A stretch of 64,000 bases of DNA from Pseudomonas mandelii (GCF_900106065.1 NZ_LT629796.1:3069501-3133500); one strand, 5' to 3'; positions 19,132 to 29,234 are shown, numbered from the stretch's first letter. The notes: generated by a model from the letters alone, not told the origin. Program-made: numbers and translations.

Positions 19132-20097
19132 ATGGGCGAGTTTGAGCTGATCCGCAATTTCTTCGCCGCCGCGCCTTGTGCGCAAGGCGGCGAAGGCGTT
19201 GCCCTCGGGATCGGTGATGACTGCGCCTTGCTCGCTGTTCCCCCCGGGGAGCAGTTGGCCATTTCCACCGACACGCTGGTTACCGGCGTGCATTTCGCAG
19301 AGCCTTGCGACCCTTTTCTGCTCGGTCAGCGTTCGCTGGCTGTGGCCGTCAGTGATCTGGCCGCCATGGGCGCCACCCCCGTTGCCTTTACCCTTGCCCT
19401 GACCTTGCCGACGGTGACCGTCGATTGGCTGGACGCTTACGCCCGTGGTTTGAACGTCATGGCGCAGCACTGTGGCGTGGCGCTGGTGGGCGGTGATACC
19501 ACGCGCGGGCCGCTGAGCCTGACCATGACCGTGTTTGGTCGTGTGCCGGCCGGCAAGGCGTTGACCCGCAGCGGTGCGCAGCCCGGCGATTTGCTCTGCG
19601 TGGGCGGTGAGTTGGGCAATGCAGCGGGTGCCTTGCCGCTGGTGCTGGGGCAGCGGACGGCTGACGCCGCCATCGCTGATCCATTGCTGGCCCATTACTG
19701 GTCGCCGCGGCCGCAGCTGGCGTTGGGCCAGGCGCTACGCGGCAAGGCCACGTCGGCGCTGGATATCTCCGACGGCCTGCTCGCTGACTGCGGGCATATT
19801 GCCCTGGCGTCGAAGGTCGGCATTCAAGTTGAACGGGACCGATTGCCGCTGTCGAACGCTTTAGTGGCCTTCCTCGGCCAATCGGGCGCCGAAGCGGCAG
19901 CGTTGAGCGGCGGGGACGATTACGTGCTGGCCTTCACCCTACCGTCCGTCGAGTTGCCCGCGTTGCTGGCCGCCGGCTGGCCGATCCATGTGATCGGCAG
20001 GGTAGAGGCCGGGCAGGGCGTGGTACTGCTGGACGCCGATGGACAGGACATCACCCCGCAAACCCGGGGCTATCAACATTTTCGGGAGACACCGTGA
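19132..20097 (+). CDS. thiL: Thiamine-monophosphate kinase
   Basis: A 321-aa ATP-dependent kinase converting thiamine phosphate to the diphosphate cofactor. The AIRS/PurM-like fold is shown by GIGDDCALL, STDTLVTGVHF, VSDLAAMGATP and VGGDTTRGPL. It lies 21 bp after nusB and overlaps pgpA by 4 bp. Confidence 0.95.
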   Translation: MGEFELIRNFFAAAPCAQGGEGVALGIGDDCALLAVPPGEQLAISTDTLVTGVHFAEPCDPFLLGQRSLAVAVSDLAAMGATPVAFTLALTLPTVTVDWLDAYARGLNVMAQHCGVALVGGDTTRGPLSLTMTVFGRVPAGKALTRSGAQPGDLLCVGGELGNAAGALPLVLGQRTADAAIADPLLAHYWSPRPQLALGQALRGKATSALDISDGLLADCGHIALASKVGIQVERDRLPLSNALVAFLGQSGAEAAALSGGDDYVLAFTLPSVELPALLAAGWPIHVIGRVEAGQGVVLLDADGQDITPQTRGYQHFRETP

Positions 20098-20597
20098 CAG
20101 ATCATCCCAAACAGGTCCCGGCGGAATTCGTACCGCCTTCGGTCTGGCGCAATCCCTGGCATTTCCTGGCGTTCGGCTTCGGCTCGGGCACCTTGCCAAA
20201 GGCACCGGGCACCTGGGGTTCGTTAGTTGCGCTACCCTTTATCCCGTTGTGGCAGATGCTGCCCGACTGGGGTTACTGGCTGATGCTCGGCATCACCATG
20301 CTGTTCGGCTTCTGGCTGTGCGGCAAGGTTGCCGACGATTTGCGGGTGCACGATCACGAAGGCATCGTCTGGGACGAAATGGTCGGGATGTGGATCACCC
20401 TGTGGCTGGTGCCGGAAGGCTGGTACTGGTTGCTGGCGGGGTTCCTGGTGTTCCGCTTCTTCGACATTCTCAAGCCCTGGCCGATTCACTGGATCGACCG
20501 GCATGTGCACGGTGGCGTCGGGATCATGCTCGATGACGTATTGGCAGGCGTGTTTGCGTGGTTGGCCATGCAAGGGCTGGTGTGGATTTTCGCCTGA
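20094..20597 (+). CDS. pgpA: Phosphatidylglycerophosphatase A
   Basis: A 167-aa inner-membrane enzyme that dephosphorylates phosphatidylglycerol phosphate. The N-terminal GFGSGTLPKAPGTWGS motif is diagnostic, along with DHEGIVWDEMVGMW and hydrophobic helices in the second half. GTG start overlapping thiL. Confidence 0.94.
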   Translation: MTDHPKQVPAEFVPPSVWRNPWHFLAFGFGSGTLPKAPGTWGSLVALPFIPLWQMLPDWGYWLMLGITMLFGFWLCGKVADDLRVHDHEGIVWDEMVGMWITLWLVPEGWYWLLAGFLVFRFFDILKPWPIHWIDRHVHGGVGIMLDDVLAGVFAWLAMQGLVWIFA

Positions 20598-20619
20598 CGG
20601 GCGAGACAGGGGACTAGGG

Positions 20620-21357
20620 ATGGCTCGGCGCTGGTGGGTTGTGATGGTGTTCGCCATGTTTTGCTCGATCGTCCGAGCGGGCGATGCCACGACGACGCCG
20701 TCCGTGATTCATCTGGCCAGCGAAGACTGGGAAGACTACACCGCCGCTGACGGTCATGGCCTGGGTTGGGACGTGCTGCGGGAAGTGTTCGAGCCGGCCG
20801 GTGTCAAACTGGACATCCGCACCGAGCCTTACACCCGCTCCGTAGGCCTGGCCCAACTCCGCGAAGTGGATGCCTGTGTCGGCTCCTACCGCGATGAAAA
20901 CAGCGATCTGCTTTATCCGCGCTGGAACTTCGATACCGATCACATCTACGCCCTGGGCCTGGCAAGCAATCCGGCACCGACCCTGGAGACGCTGGGCAAC
21001 TATCGACTGGCCTGGGTCCGCGGCTACGACTACCAGGATTACCTGCCCAACGTGCAGCGCTATAACGAAGTCATCCGGCGCACCGGGATTCTGTCGATGC
21101 TGACCCACAACCGCGCCGACTACTACATCGATGCGCTGACCGAAGTCGACTATGTCCTCAAGTGGGCCAAGGATCCTTCGCAGTTTCGTCGCACCCACAT
21201 CGCGGAATTGCCGCTGTACCTGTGCTTCGCCGATACGCCCAAGGCTCGGACGTTGATGGCGCTGTTCGATGAGCGCATGGAGTTGCTGGTGAAAAGCGGC
21301 CGGTTGAAACCGATCTTCGAACGCTGGAAACAACCCTATCCGTTCGATTCGAAATGA
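20620..21357 (+). CDS. Periplasmic substrate-binding protein, SBP_bac_3 type
   Basis: A 245-aa exported protein with a signal peptide (residues 1-20, cleavage after VRA) and a type II periplasmic binding fold (GLGWDVLREVFEPAGVKLDI, YTRSVGLAQLREVDACVGSYRDE). The ATG at 20620 has a GGGGAC region upstream; the longer frame from 20329 is inside pgpA. No permease or ATPase genes are adjacent, so it may be an orphan or a sensor-like protein. Ligand unknown. Confidence 0.82.
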   Translation: MARRWWVVMVFAMFCSIVRAGDATTTPSVIHLASEDWEDYTAADGHGLGWDVLREVFEPAGVKLDIRTEPYTRSVGLAQLREVDACVGSYRDENSDLLYPRWNFDTDHIYALGLASNPAPTLETLGNYRLAWVRGYDYQDYLPNVQRYNEVIRRTGILSMLTHNRADYYIDALTEVDYVLKWAKDPSQFRRTHIAELPLYLCFADTPKARTLMALFDERMELLVKSGRLKPIFERWKQPYPFDSK

Positions 21358-21386
21358 ACACAAGTCCCTGTGGCACTGATGATTTC

Positions 21387-21478
21387 CTGTGGGCGTGAGC
21401 CTGCTCGCGATGGCGACTATCTGTTAAAGATCGGTGTTCCGACACACTGCTATCGCGAGCAGGCTCACTCCCACAGGG
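21387..21478. repeat. REP inverted pair, family B
   Basis: Two oppositely oriented copies of the family B motif, with a T in place of the usual A (GGGCGTGAGCCTGCTCGCGA), lie between the substrate-binding protein gene and ribA. Confidence 0.8.
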
Positions 21479-21608
21479 TGCTTGGACGGACCTGAGATCT
21501 AACTTTTTGATCGTTATGCCCCATAATTCAGCCTAAGCGTCTGTAGGAACCTGCTGTTACAATGCCGCCTCTGCGAAACTCCAGTACTCATTGATCAGGA
21601 GCACACCG

Positions 21609-22226
21609 GTGCCTGTCGTTTTTGTCGCCGCTTCCAAGCTGCCAACGCCTTTTGCGCAATTCACCATGCACGGCTTTCTCGATGAAGAGAACGGACGCGA
21701 GCACGTGGTGCTGAGCCTGGGTGAGTTCGCCGACGGTGCTCCGGTACTGGGTCGGTTGCACTCCGAATGCCTGACCGGCGACGCCTTGTTCAGCCAGCGT
21801 TGCGACTGCGGCTCGCAGCTTGAGGCCGCCTTGCAGGCCATCGCTCGTGAAGGCCGTGGCGTGTTGCTTTACCTGCGCCAGGAAGGCCGTGGCATCGGCT
21901 TGCTGAACAAGATCCGCGCCTATGAGTTGCAGGATGGCGGTGCCGACACCGTTGAAGCCAACGAGCGTCTGGGCTTCGCCGCCGACCAGCGTGACTACGC
22001 CATGTGCCTGCCGATGCTGGAGCACCTGGGCGTGAAATCCCTGCGCCTGATGACCAACAATCCGCGCAAGGTCAAAGCCTTGACCGACATGGGCATCGTG
22101 GTCGCCGAGCGTGTGCCGCTGCACACCGGTCACAATCCGCACAACAAACTCTACCTGGCCACCAAGGCCAGCAAGCTCGACCACATGATGGGCAACGAGC
22201 ATCAGGGCGAGGCAGACCGGGCGTGA
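21609..22226 (+). CDS. ribA: GTP cyclohydrolase II
   Basis: A 205-aa zinc enzyme catalysing the first committed step of riboflavin synthesis. The zinc and catalytic motif [18 protein letters not shown] is intact, as are [11 protein letters not shown] and RLMTNNPRK. Start: GTG at 21609 ([15 protein letters not shown]), preceded by AGGAG; the TTG at 21591 is inside that ribosome site. This intact copy supplies the activity missing in RibBX. The stop overlaps the next GTG (GTGA). Confidence 0.95.
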   Translation: MPVVFVAASKLPTPFAQFTMHGFLDEENGREHVVLSLGEFADGAPVLGRLHSECLTGDALFSQRCDCGSQLEAALQAIAREGRGVLLYLRQEGRGIGLLNKIRAYELQDGGADTVEANERLGFAADQRDYAMCLPMLEHLGVKSLRLMTNNPRKVKALTDMGIVVAERVPLHTGHNPHNKLYLATKASKLDHMMGNEHQGEADRA

Positions 22227-22642
22227 CGCGCGGTCAAGTACGGCGGCGATTGTCCTTGAACTGGTGGCAATACCTGGCTCTGGCCCTGCTGCCGCTGTTC
22301 GTGATCAATGGCGTGTTCGGCCAGGGCGAGGCGCTCCTGCCGGTGCTGGCGATGCCATTTTTCATCGCTGGTGTCGCCTCGATGTTTGTCAGCCTGAAGT
22401 TTTTTGGTGGCTACAAGCACGCATTGATCGCCACCCAGAAAGCCCTCGACACCCCGGAAGAACCCGCCGCCTGGATTACCCTGGCCGCCAAGCGCCGCAC
22501 GGCGTTGCTGGTTGCGAGCCTGCCGGCCTGGATCGGCGCGTTGGCGGTGTTCGTCGGCCTTGAAGCGGTGCCGTTGGTGCTGCTGGCGCTGTCGACCACC
22601 GTGCTGTTCTACCTCTACCGTATCCCGCGTCAACTCGGCTGA
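22223..22642 (+). CDS. Small integral membrane protein, function unknown
   Basis: A 139-aa protein with about four hydrophobic helices (around residues 12-30, 37-57, 88-106 and 112-130). GTG start overlapping ribA, and a stop overlapping the next ATG by one base, so it is in the same transcript as ribA and the BtuF-like gene. No catalytic motif seen. As I recall, a protein of similar size occupies this position in P. aeruginosa. Confidence 0.75.
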   Translation: MTRGQVRRRLSLNWWQYLALALLPLFVINGVFGQGEALLPVLAMPFFIAGVASMFVSLKFFGGYKHALIATQKALDTPEEPAAWITLAAKRRTALLVASLPAWIGALAVFVGLEAVPLVLLALSTTVLFYLYRIPRQLG

Positions 22643-23442
22643 TGTATCGCTTCTGGCTGGCGCTGATGCTGCTGGCCGGCAGCGGCATGGCCTGCGCTGT
22701 TGAGCGCGTTGTCAGCCTGGCGCCGTCTCTGTCTGAAATCGTTGTCGAACTGGGCTCCGCGGACCTTCTGGTCGGCGTGCTGGATGCCGGTGAACGTCCT
22801 GCCGAACTCAACGGGCTTCCATCGGTTGGCCGCTATGGCCAGTTGGAAATGGAGCAGTTGCTCAGCCTGAAACCCGATTTACTTCTGCTCTGGCCCGGCA
22901 GCGTTGGCCCGGCCCAGCGTGAACAACTCAAGCGCCTGAACATCCCTACGTATGTCGCCGAACCCCACAACCTCGAACAACTGACTGCGCAGATCGAAGC
23001 GATTGCCACGCAACTCGGTCGGCCTGAGCGTGGCGTTTCATTGGCCGCGCAATTACGCCAGCGCCTGGATCTGCTGCGCCAGCGATATCGCCGGGATCAA
23101 CCGTTGCGGGTGTTTTATCAGGTGTGGGATCGGCCGCTGTACACCGTTGGCGGCGGGCAGATCATCAGTGATGCGCTGGAGGTGTGCGGGGCGCGCAATG
23201 TATTCGCCGACCTGACATTGCCGGCGCCGCAGGTCAGCGTCGAGGCGGTGTTGCAGCGTAATCCCGACGTGATTCTGGCCAGTGATCAGGCGCAGCTGGA
23301 GGCGTGGAAAGCCTGGCCGCAGGTGGCGGCGGTGGCGCAGGGGCGGTTGCTGTTGGTGACGGACAAGGGGCTGGAGCGGCCGAGTGGGCAGATGATCGAG
23401 GCGACGGCCAAACTTTGCCAGGTCATCGCGCCCGACCGCTAA
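22642..23442 (+). CDS. BtuF-like cobalamin-binding periplasmic protein
   Basis: A 266-aa ABC-type substrate-binding protein of the BtuF/FecB family. Signal peptide residues 1-18. Typical features are VVSLAPSLSEIVVELG near the N terminus, VGRYGQLEMEQLLSLKPDLLLLW, and VGGGQIISDALEVCGARNVF. Placement next to a BtuB-like receptor supports a role in B12 capture; no BtuCD genes are in the window. It follows the small membrane protein gene with a TGATG overlap. Confidence 0.85.
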   Translation: MYRFWLALMLLAGSGMACAVERVVSLAPSLSEIVVELGSADLLVGVLDAGERPAELNGLPSVGRYGQLEMEQLLSLKPDLLLLWPGSVGPAQREQLKRLNIPTYVAEPHNLEQLTAQIEAIATQLGRPERGVSLAAQLRQRLDLLRQRYRRDQPLRVFYQVWDRPLYTVGGGQIISDALEVCGARNVFADLTLPAPQVSVEAVLQRNPDVILASDQAQLEAWKAWPQVAAVAQGRLLLVTDKGLERPSGQMIEATAKLCQVIAPDR

Positions 23443-23457
23443 GACCAAGGTGCGTCC

Positions 23458-23525
23458 TTCGCGGGCAAGCCTCGCTCCTACAGGTCCGGGGTGATCCTTG
23501 TAGGAGCGAGGCTTGCCCGCGAAGA
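23458..23525. repeat. REP inverted pair, family A
   Basis: Two oppositely oriented family A copies, only about 15 bp apart, lie between the convergent BtuF-like and BtuB-like genes. Confidence 0.8.
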
Positions 23526-23547
23526 GGCCCGCCCGAACACCGCACAT

Positions 23548-25431
23548 TCAGAGTCCAGGCGTCCAGGTCACCCCAAACATCCACGCCCGACCTTCCTCGC
23601 GATACCCATACTGACTGCCATCATGGGTGTACAGCGCCCGGCTATAGCCCTTGTCCAGCAGGTTATCGACTTTCAGCTCAAGCTTGACCTCGCGATTCAA
23701 TTCCCAGCTGCTGCGCAACCCCAGCAGGGCATAGCCACCCAACGGCTGTTGATTGTTCAAGTCGTCATAGCTGCTGCTCACCGCTTGCCAGCTGGCGCCG
23801 AGGCCGAACCGGTCGAACTGACGATCCAGGTCCAGGCTCAAGGTGCGCCGCGCACGACGGGCCAGGGTATGGCCGCTGTCGCGATCCCTTGGGTCGATGA
23901 TCGCCACGCCGAGGTTGCTCTGCCAGCCGAACAGTTCTTGTTTCAGAGCCGCTTCGAACCCGTTGATCCGAGCCGAAGCCACGTTCTGTGGCCGTGAGTT
24001 GCTGCCAAAAATAATCGCGTCTTCAAGGTCCGTGCGATAAAGCGAAGTTTCGAGACGACTGGTCTCGGTCAACTGACTGCGCCATTGCAGCTCGTAGCTT
24101 TTCGAGGTTTCAGGCTTGAGGTCCGGGTTGCTGAAGTCCGGGTAGTACAAGTCATTGAAGGTCGGTGCGCGGAAACCTTCGCTGTAGGTCAGTAATACGT
24201 CGTTGTCCGGGTTCAGCGGCAGGGTGAAGGTGCCGCTCCAGCTGTTCTGGCCGCCAAACTGCTGGTTCTGGTCCCGGCGCAGACCCAGTTCCGTGGAGAA
24301 ACTGTCCGCCTGGTAGCGATGCTGGATAAAAGCTGCGCGGTTCCAACGGCTGTCCTCGTCGAACGGGGTGCTGCTGTTGATCCGGTCTTCGTACCAGTCG
24401 CCGCCGAGAATCAGGCTGTTGCGCTCATTGAGCGTCAGGTCGTTCTGCCAGTTCACCGAATCACGGTACGTGTTGAACACGCTGCGTTCATCGCTGAGTT
24501 TGTCGAGGGTCTTCTCGCGGTTTTCGCTGTGACCGAATTCGACGCGGGTTTTCCAGATGTCGTTGATCCTGGCATCGACATAACTGCTGATGCTGCTCAC
24601 GGCAAAGTCGCTGTAAGGCTGCTGCTGGAGCGATTCGAAGGTCGTCGTGTCGAAGCGCCCGAATGGATTGTCGAACTCGCTTTTGCCGCGGTTATCCAGC
24701 AGGTTGGCGCCGATTTCGATGTCGTCGGTGAGGGCATGGCTCAGGCTCAGACTGACCGATTTGTTGCGGTATTCGTCATGATCGCTGTCGCTGGGATAGG
24801 ACTCGTGGGTGCGGTTGATCCCGGCGGTTTCATCGAGGCTGGCGCCGAGGTTGAAGCGGGTTTTCTCATCGCCACCGGATAATCCGAGGCTGCGCTCCCA
24901 GGTCTGATGGCTGCCAAACCCTATGTGCATACGTGGTTGCAGGCCTTGTTCGCCACCACGGCGAGTGAAAATCTGGATCACGCCGCCAATCGCATCACTG
25001 CCATAAATAACCGAACGGGAGCCGCGCAGCACTTCCACGCGCTCGACCTGGTCGATGTTGATGTGTTGCAGGTTGCTGTCGCCGGAGGTTGAGTTGCCGA
25101 TGCGTTGGCCGTCCACCAGCACCAGGCTCTGCGCTGACTGGGTGCCGCGAATGTAGATCCCCGGCAGACTGCCGCGCCCGCCGGTTTGCACGACTTGCAC
25201 GCCGGGTACACGACTCAGCAAGTCCGTGACGCTGCCCGGTTGCAGGCGGTCGATGTCGTCGCGGGTGAAAACGGTGTTGGCGGCGCTGCTGTCGTTACGC
25301 GCTTCGACCTGACGGTTGGCGCTGATCAGCACTTCGGGGAGTTTCAGGGCTTGATCGCGTTCGAAGGTGTCGGCCAGGAGTTGGCCGGCCGGCAGCAGGG
25401 TCAGCGTCAGGGCGAGGGGGGAGAGTTTCAT
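23548..25431 (-). CDS. btuB: BtuB-like TonB-dependent outer membrane receptor
   Basis: A 627-aa receptor. Signal peptide residues 1-20. The plug domain contains VFTRDDIDRLQPGSVTDLLSRVPGV and IERVEVLRGSRS-type sequence (VERVEVLRGSRSVIYGSDAIGG). The 22-strand barrel fills the rest, ending in GVTWTPGL rather than the usual terminal Phe. Length and sequence style match BtuB vitamin B12 receptors, supported by the adjacent BtuF-like gene. No cobalamin riboswitch is recognisable in the short upstream gap, which is mostly a REP pair. Confidence 0.85.
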   Translation of the reverse strand: MKLSPLALTLTLLPAGQLLADTFERDQALKLPEVLISANRQVEARNDSSAANTVFTRDDIDRLQPGSVTDLLSRVPGVQVVQTGGRGSLPGIYIRGTQSAQSLVLVDGQRIGNSTSGDSNLQHINIDQVERVEVLRGSRSVIYGSDAIGGVIQIFTRRGGEQGLQPRMHIGFGSHQTWERSLGLSGGDEKTRFNLGASLDETAGINRTHESYPSDSDHDEYRNKSVSLSLSHALTDDIEIGANLLDNRGKSEFDNPFGRFDTTTFESLQQQPYSDFAVSSISSYVDARINDIWKTRVEFGHSENREKTLDKLSDERSVFNTYRDSVNWQNDLTLNERNSLILGGDWYEDRINSSTPFDEDSRWNRAAFIQHRYQADSFSTELGLRRDQNQQFGGQNSWSGTFTLPLNPDNDVLLTYSEGFRAPTFNDLYYPDFSNPDLKPETSKSYELQWRSQLTETSRLETSLYRTDLEDAIIFGSNSRPQNVASARINGFEAALKQELFGWQSNLGVAIIDPRDRDSGHTLARRARRTLSLDLDRQFDRFGLGASWQAVSSSYDDLNNQQPLGGYALLGLRSSWELNREVKLELKVDNLLDKGYSRALYTHDGSQYGYREEGRAWMFGVTWTPGL

Positions 25432-25487
25432 CGGTAATCCGTTGGCGCTTTAAAGCGAACACAATTTTGAAAGGCACAGAAAACCAA

Positions 25488-25577
25488 TGTGGGAGCGAGC
25501 CTGCTCGCGATGAGGGTGTGTCAGTCAAAGAAGAGGTGACTGGCAGACCGCTATCGCGAGCAGGCTCGCTCCCACAA
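25488..25577. repeat. REP inverted pair, family B
   Basis: Two perfect family B copies in opposite orientation occupy most of the gap between the btuB-like gene and dxs. Confidence 0.82.
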
Positions 25578-25593
25578 GGGGTTTTGCATTTGT

Positions 25594-27492
25594 TCAGATG
25601 TTGAGTAGTTGCAGGCGCTGGCGAACCGAAGCCTCGATCCCGGCCTCATCCAGCCCGCACTCGGCCAGCATCTGCGCAGGCTTCGCGTGCTCGACGTAAC
25701 TGTCCGGCAAGCCCAGATGCAGCATCGACTTGAGGATGTTTTCACGCGCCAGGAACTCGCTGACCGCGCCACCGGCGCCGCCCATGATCGCGTTCTCTTC
25801 GATCGTCACCAGTAACTCATGGCTGCCGGCAATGTCGCGAACCAGGTCTTCATCCAGCGGTTTGACGAAACGCATGTCGACCACGGTTGCATCCAGCGTC
25901 TCGGCGACTTTCAGCGCCTCGGCCAGTTGCACACCGAACACCAGCAGGGCGACTTTGCTGCCCTGGCGACGAACCACGCCTTTGCCGATTTCAATCGGTT
26001 GCAAGTCTTTCTCGATCGTTGCATTCGGGCCGGTGCCGCGCGGATAACGCACCGCCGCCGGGCCGTTGAACAGGTGACCTGTGGTGAGCATTTTGCGCAA
26101 TTCGTTTTCGTCGCTCGGGGTCATCACCAGCATGCCGGGGATGCAACGCAGGAACGACAGGTCGAAGCTGCCCGCATGGGTCGGGCCGTCTTCACCCACC
26201 AGCCCTGCGCGGTCGATGGCGAACAGCACGTCGAGGTTTTGTACCGCGACGTCATGGATCAGTTGATCGTAACCGCGTTGCAGGAAGGTCGAATAAATCG
26301 CCACAACAGGTTTCGCGCCTTCGCAGGCCATGCCGGCGGCGAGGGTCACGGCGTGTTGCTCGGCAATCGCCACGTCGAAGTAACGCAGCGGGAAACGCTC
26401 GCTGAACGCCACCAGGTCGGAGCCTTCTTTCATCGCCGGGGTGATGCCCACCAAGCGCGGATCAGAGGCGGCCATGTCGCATAGCCATTCGCCGAACACA
26501 CCGGAATACTTCGGCCCACCGGATTTCTTCGGTGCAGCGGCCGGCGCATCAACGGGCTCAAGCTTGGTGATGGCGTGGTAACCGATCGGGTCGATTTCCG
26601 CCGGGGCGAAGCCTTTGCCTTTCTTGGTGACGACGTGCAGAAACTGCGGGCCTTTCAGATCGCGCATGTTACGCAGGGTGGCGATCAGGGTCGGCAGGTC
26701 GTGGCCATCGATCGGGCCGATGTAGTTCCAGCCCAGCTCTTCGAACAGCGTGCCGGGAACCAGCATGCCTTTGGCATATTCTTCGGTGCGACGGGCGATT
26801 TCCCAGGCACCGGGCAGGCGCGACAGGACCTTTTTGCTGCCTTCACGCATGCTGGCGTAAGTGCGACTGGAAAGGATCTTTGCCAGGTAGTTCGACAGCC
26901 CGCCGACGTTGCGCGAGATCGACATGTCGTTGTCGTTGAGGATCACCAGCATGTTGGCGTTCACTTCCGGCGCATGGTTCAGCGCCTCGAAGGCCATGCC
27001 CGCGGTCAGTGCGCCGTCGCCGATCACGGCAATGGCCTTGCGATCACTGTTCTGCAGGCGGGCGGCAATGGCCATGCCCAGCGCTGCGCTGATCGAAGTG
27101 CTGGAGTGGCCGACGCCAAAGGTGTCGTACTCGCTCTCGGAACGACGCGGGAAGGCGGCGACGCCGTCCTTTTGGCGCAGGGTGCCCATGCGCTCGCGAC
27201 GGCCGGTGAGGATTTTGTGCGGATAGGCCTGATGACCCACGTCCCACACCAGCCGGTCGTCCGGGGTGTCGAAGACGTAATGCAACGCGATGGTCAGCTC
27301 GATGACGCCCAGGCCGGCACCGAAATGCCCGCCGGTCTGACCGACCGTGTAGAGCAATTCCAGGCGCAACTCATCGGCCAGGGTTTCCAGCTCGGCTTCG
27401 CCTAACCGGCGCAGGCCGTCCGGCGTGTTGGCACGGTCGAGCAGGGGCGTGGTCGGGCGCTTGCGGGGAATCTCATGAAACGTCGTGGGCAT
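25594..27492 (-). CDS. dxs: 1-deoxy-D-xylulose-5-phosphate synthase
   Basis: A 632-aa thiamine-diphosphate enzyme, first step of the MEP isoprenoid pathway. The ThDP-binding [15 protein letters not shown] and the transketolase central motif [15 protein letters not shown] are present, as is the C-terminal transketolase domain. It follows ispA by 92 bp on the same strand, so dxs, ispA and xseB probably form the conserved xseB-ispA-dxs operon. Confidence 0.97.
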   Translation of the reverse strand: MPTTFHEIPRKRPTTPLLDRANTPDGLRRLGEAELETLADELRLELLYTVGQTGGHFGAGLGVIELTIALHYVFDTPDDRLVWDVGHQAYPHKILTGRRERMGTLRQKDGVAAFPRRSESEYDTFGVGHSSTSISAALGMAIAARLQNSDRKAIAVIGDGALTAGMAFEALNHAPEVNANMLVILNDNDMSISRNVGGLSNYLAKILSSRTYASMREGSKKVLSRLPGAWEIARRTEEYAKGMLVPGTLFEELGWNYIGPIDGHDLPTLIATLRNMRDLKGPQFLHVVTKKGKGFAPAEIDPIGYHAITKLEPVDAPAAAPKKSGGPKYSGVFGEWLCDMAASDPRLVGITPAMKEGSDLVAFSERFPLRYFDVAIAEQHAVTLAAGMACEGAKPVVAIYSTFLQRGYDQLIHDVAVQNLDVLFAIDRAGLVGEDGPTHAGSFDLSFLRCIPGMLVMTPSDENELRKMLTTGHLFNGPAAVRYPRGTGPNATIEKDLQPIEIGKGVVRRQGSKVALLVFGVQLAEALKVAETLDATVVDMRFVKPLDEDLVRDIAGSHELLVTIEENAIMGGAGGAVSEFLARENILKSMLHLGLPDSYVEHAKPAQMLAECGLDEAGIEASVRQRLQLLNI

Positions 27493-27584
27493 CAGGCGAA
27501 TCGTTATAGGTATAAAAGATGCGGCAGTTTACCTGATGCATCGCCCCCTGCCCACGCGTTGCTTTTAACTTGGCGGATACGCCG

Positions 27585-28487
27585 TCAGCTGCGCCGCTCG
27601 ACGATGTAGCGGGCCAGATCGCGCAACGGCTCGGCTGCCGCGTCAAACGGTCGCAGTGCGTGCAGGGCCTGATCGCGCAGTTCCAGGGCGTAGGCCTTGG
27701 CCGCGTCGAGGCCGAGCAGGGCCGGGTAGGTCGGTTTGTCGCGCGCGATGTCGGCACCCTGGCGTTTGCCGAGGGTTTCGGTATCGCTTTCGACGTCGAG
27801 AATGTCGTCCTGCACCTGGAACGCCAGGCCGATGGCCTGTGCATAAGTCTGCAAGGACTTCAGTTCGTCCTTCTCGGCACGGCCGCTGGCCAGGGCGCCG
27901 AGTTTGACGCTGACCTCGATCAGCGCGCCGGTCTTGTGCCGGTGCATGGTTTCGAGGGCTTTTTGGTCAAGTTTCAGACCGACCGAACCAAGGTCGATGG
28001 CCTGACCGCCGACCATGCCGGCCGGGCCTGCCGCCAATGCCAGGGCGCTGACCATCTGCAGGCGGAGGTGGTCGGAGGTGAGAGCAGCGTCCGACGTGCT
28101 CAGGCGCGGGTCGAGCAGGGCGCTGAACGCCAGGCTCTGAAGGCCGTCACCGGCAAGGATCGCGCAGGCTTCATCGAATTTTTTGTGAGTGGTCGGCTGG
28201 CCGCGACGCAGATCGTCGTCGTCCATGGCTGGCAGGTCGTCGTGTACCAGGGAATACGCGTGAATCAGCTCCACCGCGCAGGCCGCGCCGTTGGCTTGCT
28301 CAGCCTTGCCACCGAGCGCTTCGCACGCGGCGTAGGCCAGGAGCGGGCGAACCCGTTTGCCACCATTCATCACGCTGTAGCGCATGGCTTCGTACAACCG
28401 CGCGAGCTCAGGGCTCGGCGCGTTGAACAGGGTTTCCAGTGCAGCGTTGACGCGGGCCTGGCTGGTCGCCGAATACGCAGCAATCAT
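27585..28487 (-). CDS. ispA: Farnesyl/geranyl diphosphate synthase
   Basis: A 300-aa prenyl chain elongation enzyme. The first Asp-rich motif is in [14 protein letters not shown] and the second is DDILD; GKRVRP near the N terminus binds the homoallylic substrate. The ATG overlaps the xseB stop by 4 bp. Confidence 0.96.
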   Translation of the reverse strand: MIAAYSATSQARVNAALETLFNAPSPELARLYEAMRYSVMNGGKRVRPLLAYAACEALGGKAEQANGAACAVELIHAYSLVHDDLPAMDDDDLRRGQPTTHKKFDEACAILAGDGLQSLAFSALLDPRLSTSDAALTSDHLRLQMVSALALAAGPAGMVGGQAIDLGSVGLKLDQKALETMHRHKTGALIEVSVKLGALASGRAEKDELKSLQTYAQAIGLAFQVQDDILDVESDTETLGKRQGADIARDKPTYPALLGLDAAKAYALELRDQALHALRPFDAAAEPLRDLARYIVERRS

Positions 28488-28726
28488 TCCGGCTGATCCG
28501 CGTCGAAGGGTTCCTCGGCCAGCTCGCCATCACGCTCGAGCAGCACTTGAACCTTTTGCTCGGCCTGGGCCAGCGCCGCCTGGCAATCGCGGGTCAGACC
28601 GATGCCTTGCTCGAAAGCCGTCAGCGAGTCTTCCAGCGACAATTCGCCGTTCTCCAGTCGCTCCACCAGCGTTTGCAGGTCAGCGAGGGATTGTTCGAAA
28701 TCCAGTGCAGCTTTTTTGCGGGCCAT
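28484..28726 (-). CDS. xseB: Exodeoxyribonuclease VII small subunit
   Basis: An 80-aa helical subunit that partners XseA in degrading single-stranded DNA. The typical [26 protein letters not shown] is present. First gene of xseB-ispA-dxs. Confidence 0.95.
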   Translation of the reverse strand: MARKKAALDFEQSLADLQTLVERLENGELSLEDSLTAFEQGIGLTRDCQAALAQAEQKVQVLLERDGELAEEPFDADQPE

Positions 28727-28834
28727 GGCGGCTATTTCCGGTTGACGTTAAACCGGCGCGACACTAGCAGACATGGGGGGTATGGGCAAATGAGGGCGGG
28801 TTTTTGAGCCTTGATCGCAAGTTGAAAACACCCC

Positions 28835-28969
28835 TTGTGGCGAGGGAGCTTGCTCCCGTTGGGTCGCGCAGCAGCCCCAAAACCATTTACCCAGGGTTTT
28901 CAGGAATACCGCATTCAGCCATTTACGACTGCTGCGCAGCCGAGCGGGAGCAAGCTCCCTCGCCACAAA
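28835..28969. repeat. REP-like inverted pair, family C
   Basis: CTTGTGGCGAGGGAGCTTGC and its reverse complement form 24-bp arms; an inner pair GCGCAGCAG/CTGCTGCGC lies just inside. This family differs in sequence from families A and B. Confidence 0.8.
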
Positions 28970-28997
28970 GGAATGTCGCTTCCGTGAGTGATGGGGA

Positions 28998-29046
28998 TTA
29001 TTCGGCTCATTTCGTGAGCCGAATAAACGCGCTATTCGGCTCACGG
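28998..29046. promoter_or_regulatory. Perfect 12-bp palindrome TTATTCGGCTCA plus third half site
   Basis: TTATTCGGCTCA and TGAGCCGAATAA flank a 5-nt loop (28998-29026), and a third TATTCGGCTCAC copy follows at 29033. The symmetry and the extra half site suggest a regulator operator, about 190-235 bp upstream of magA. No U-run follows, so it is not a normal terminator. The binding protein is unknown. Confidence 0.4.
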
Positions 29047-29234
29047 ACTCAAATGAGCGTGATTCCTACCGCAAATATAGATGTATCCGATTGTTAAAAA
29101 ACCGCCAAATGGCTAACCTTCGCGCCTTCTACGACCCAATAGTCACGGGTCTTTCTGACGAAACGCAGTTTCAGGATCTGTAACGCGCCGAGGATCGGGT
29201 GCAAGGTTTCGTTATGCATGGCAGGAGGCGTCAC

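Larger units (their letters stand above)
28727..29234. other. Intergenic region between divergent xseB and mag operon
   Basis: A 508-bp gap with no supported gene. It holds a long REP-like inverted pair of a third family (28835-28969), a perfect palindrome with an extra half site (28998-29046), and presumably the divergent xseB and magA promoters. The part from 29080 to 29130 is AT-rich. Confidence 0.6.

Noticed and set aside
25432..25593. Cobalamin riboswitch upstream of the btuB-like gene
   Set aside because: The gap is about 160 bp and mostly a REP pair; no B12-box-like core was found.
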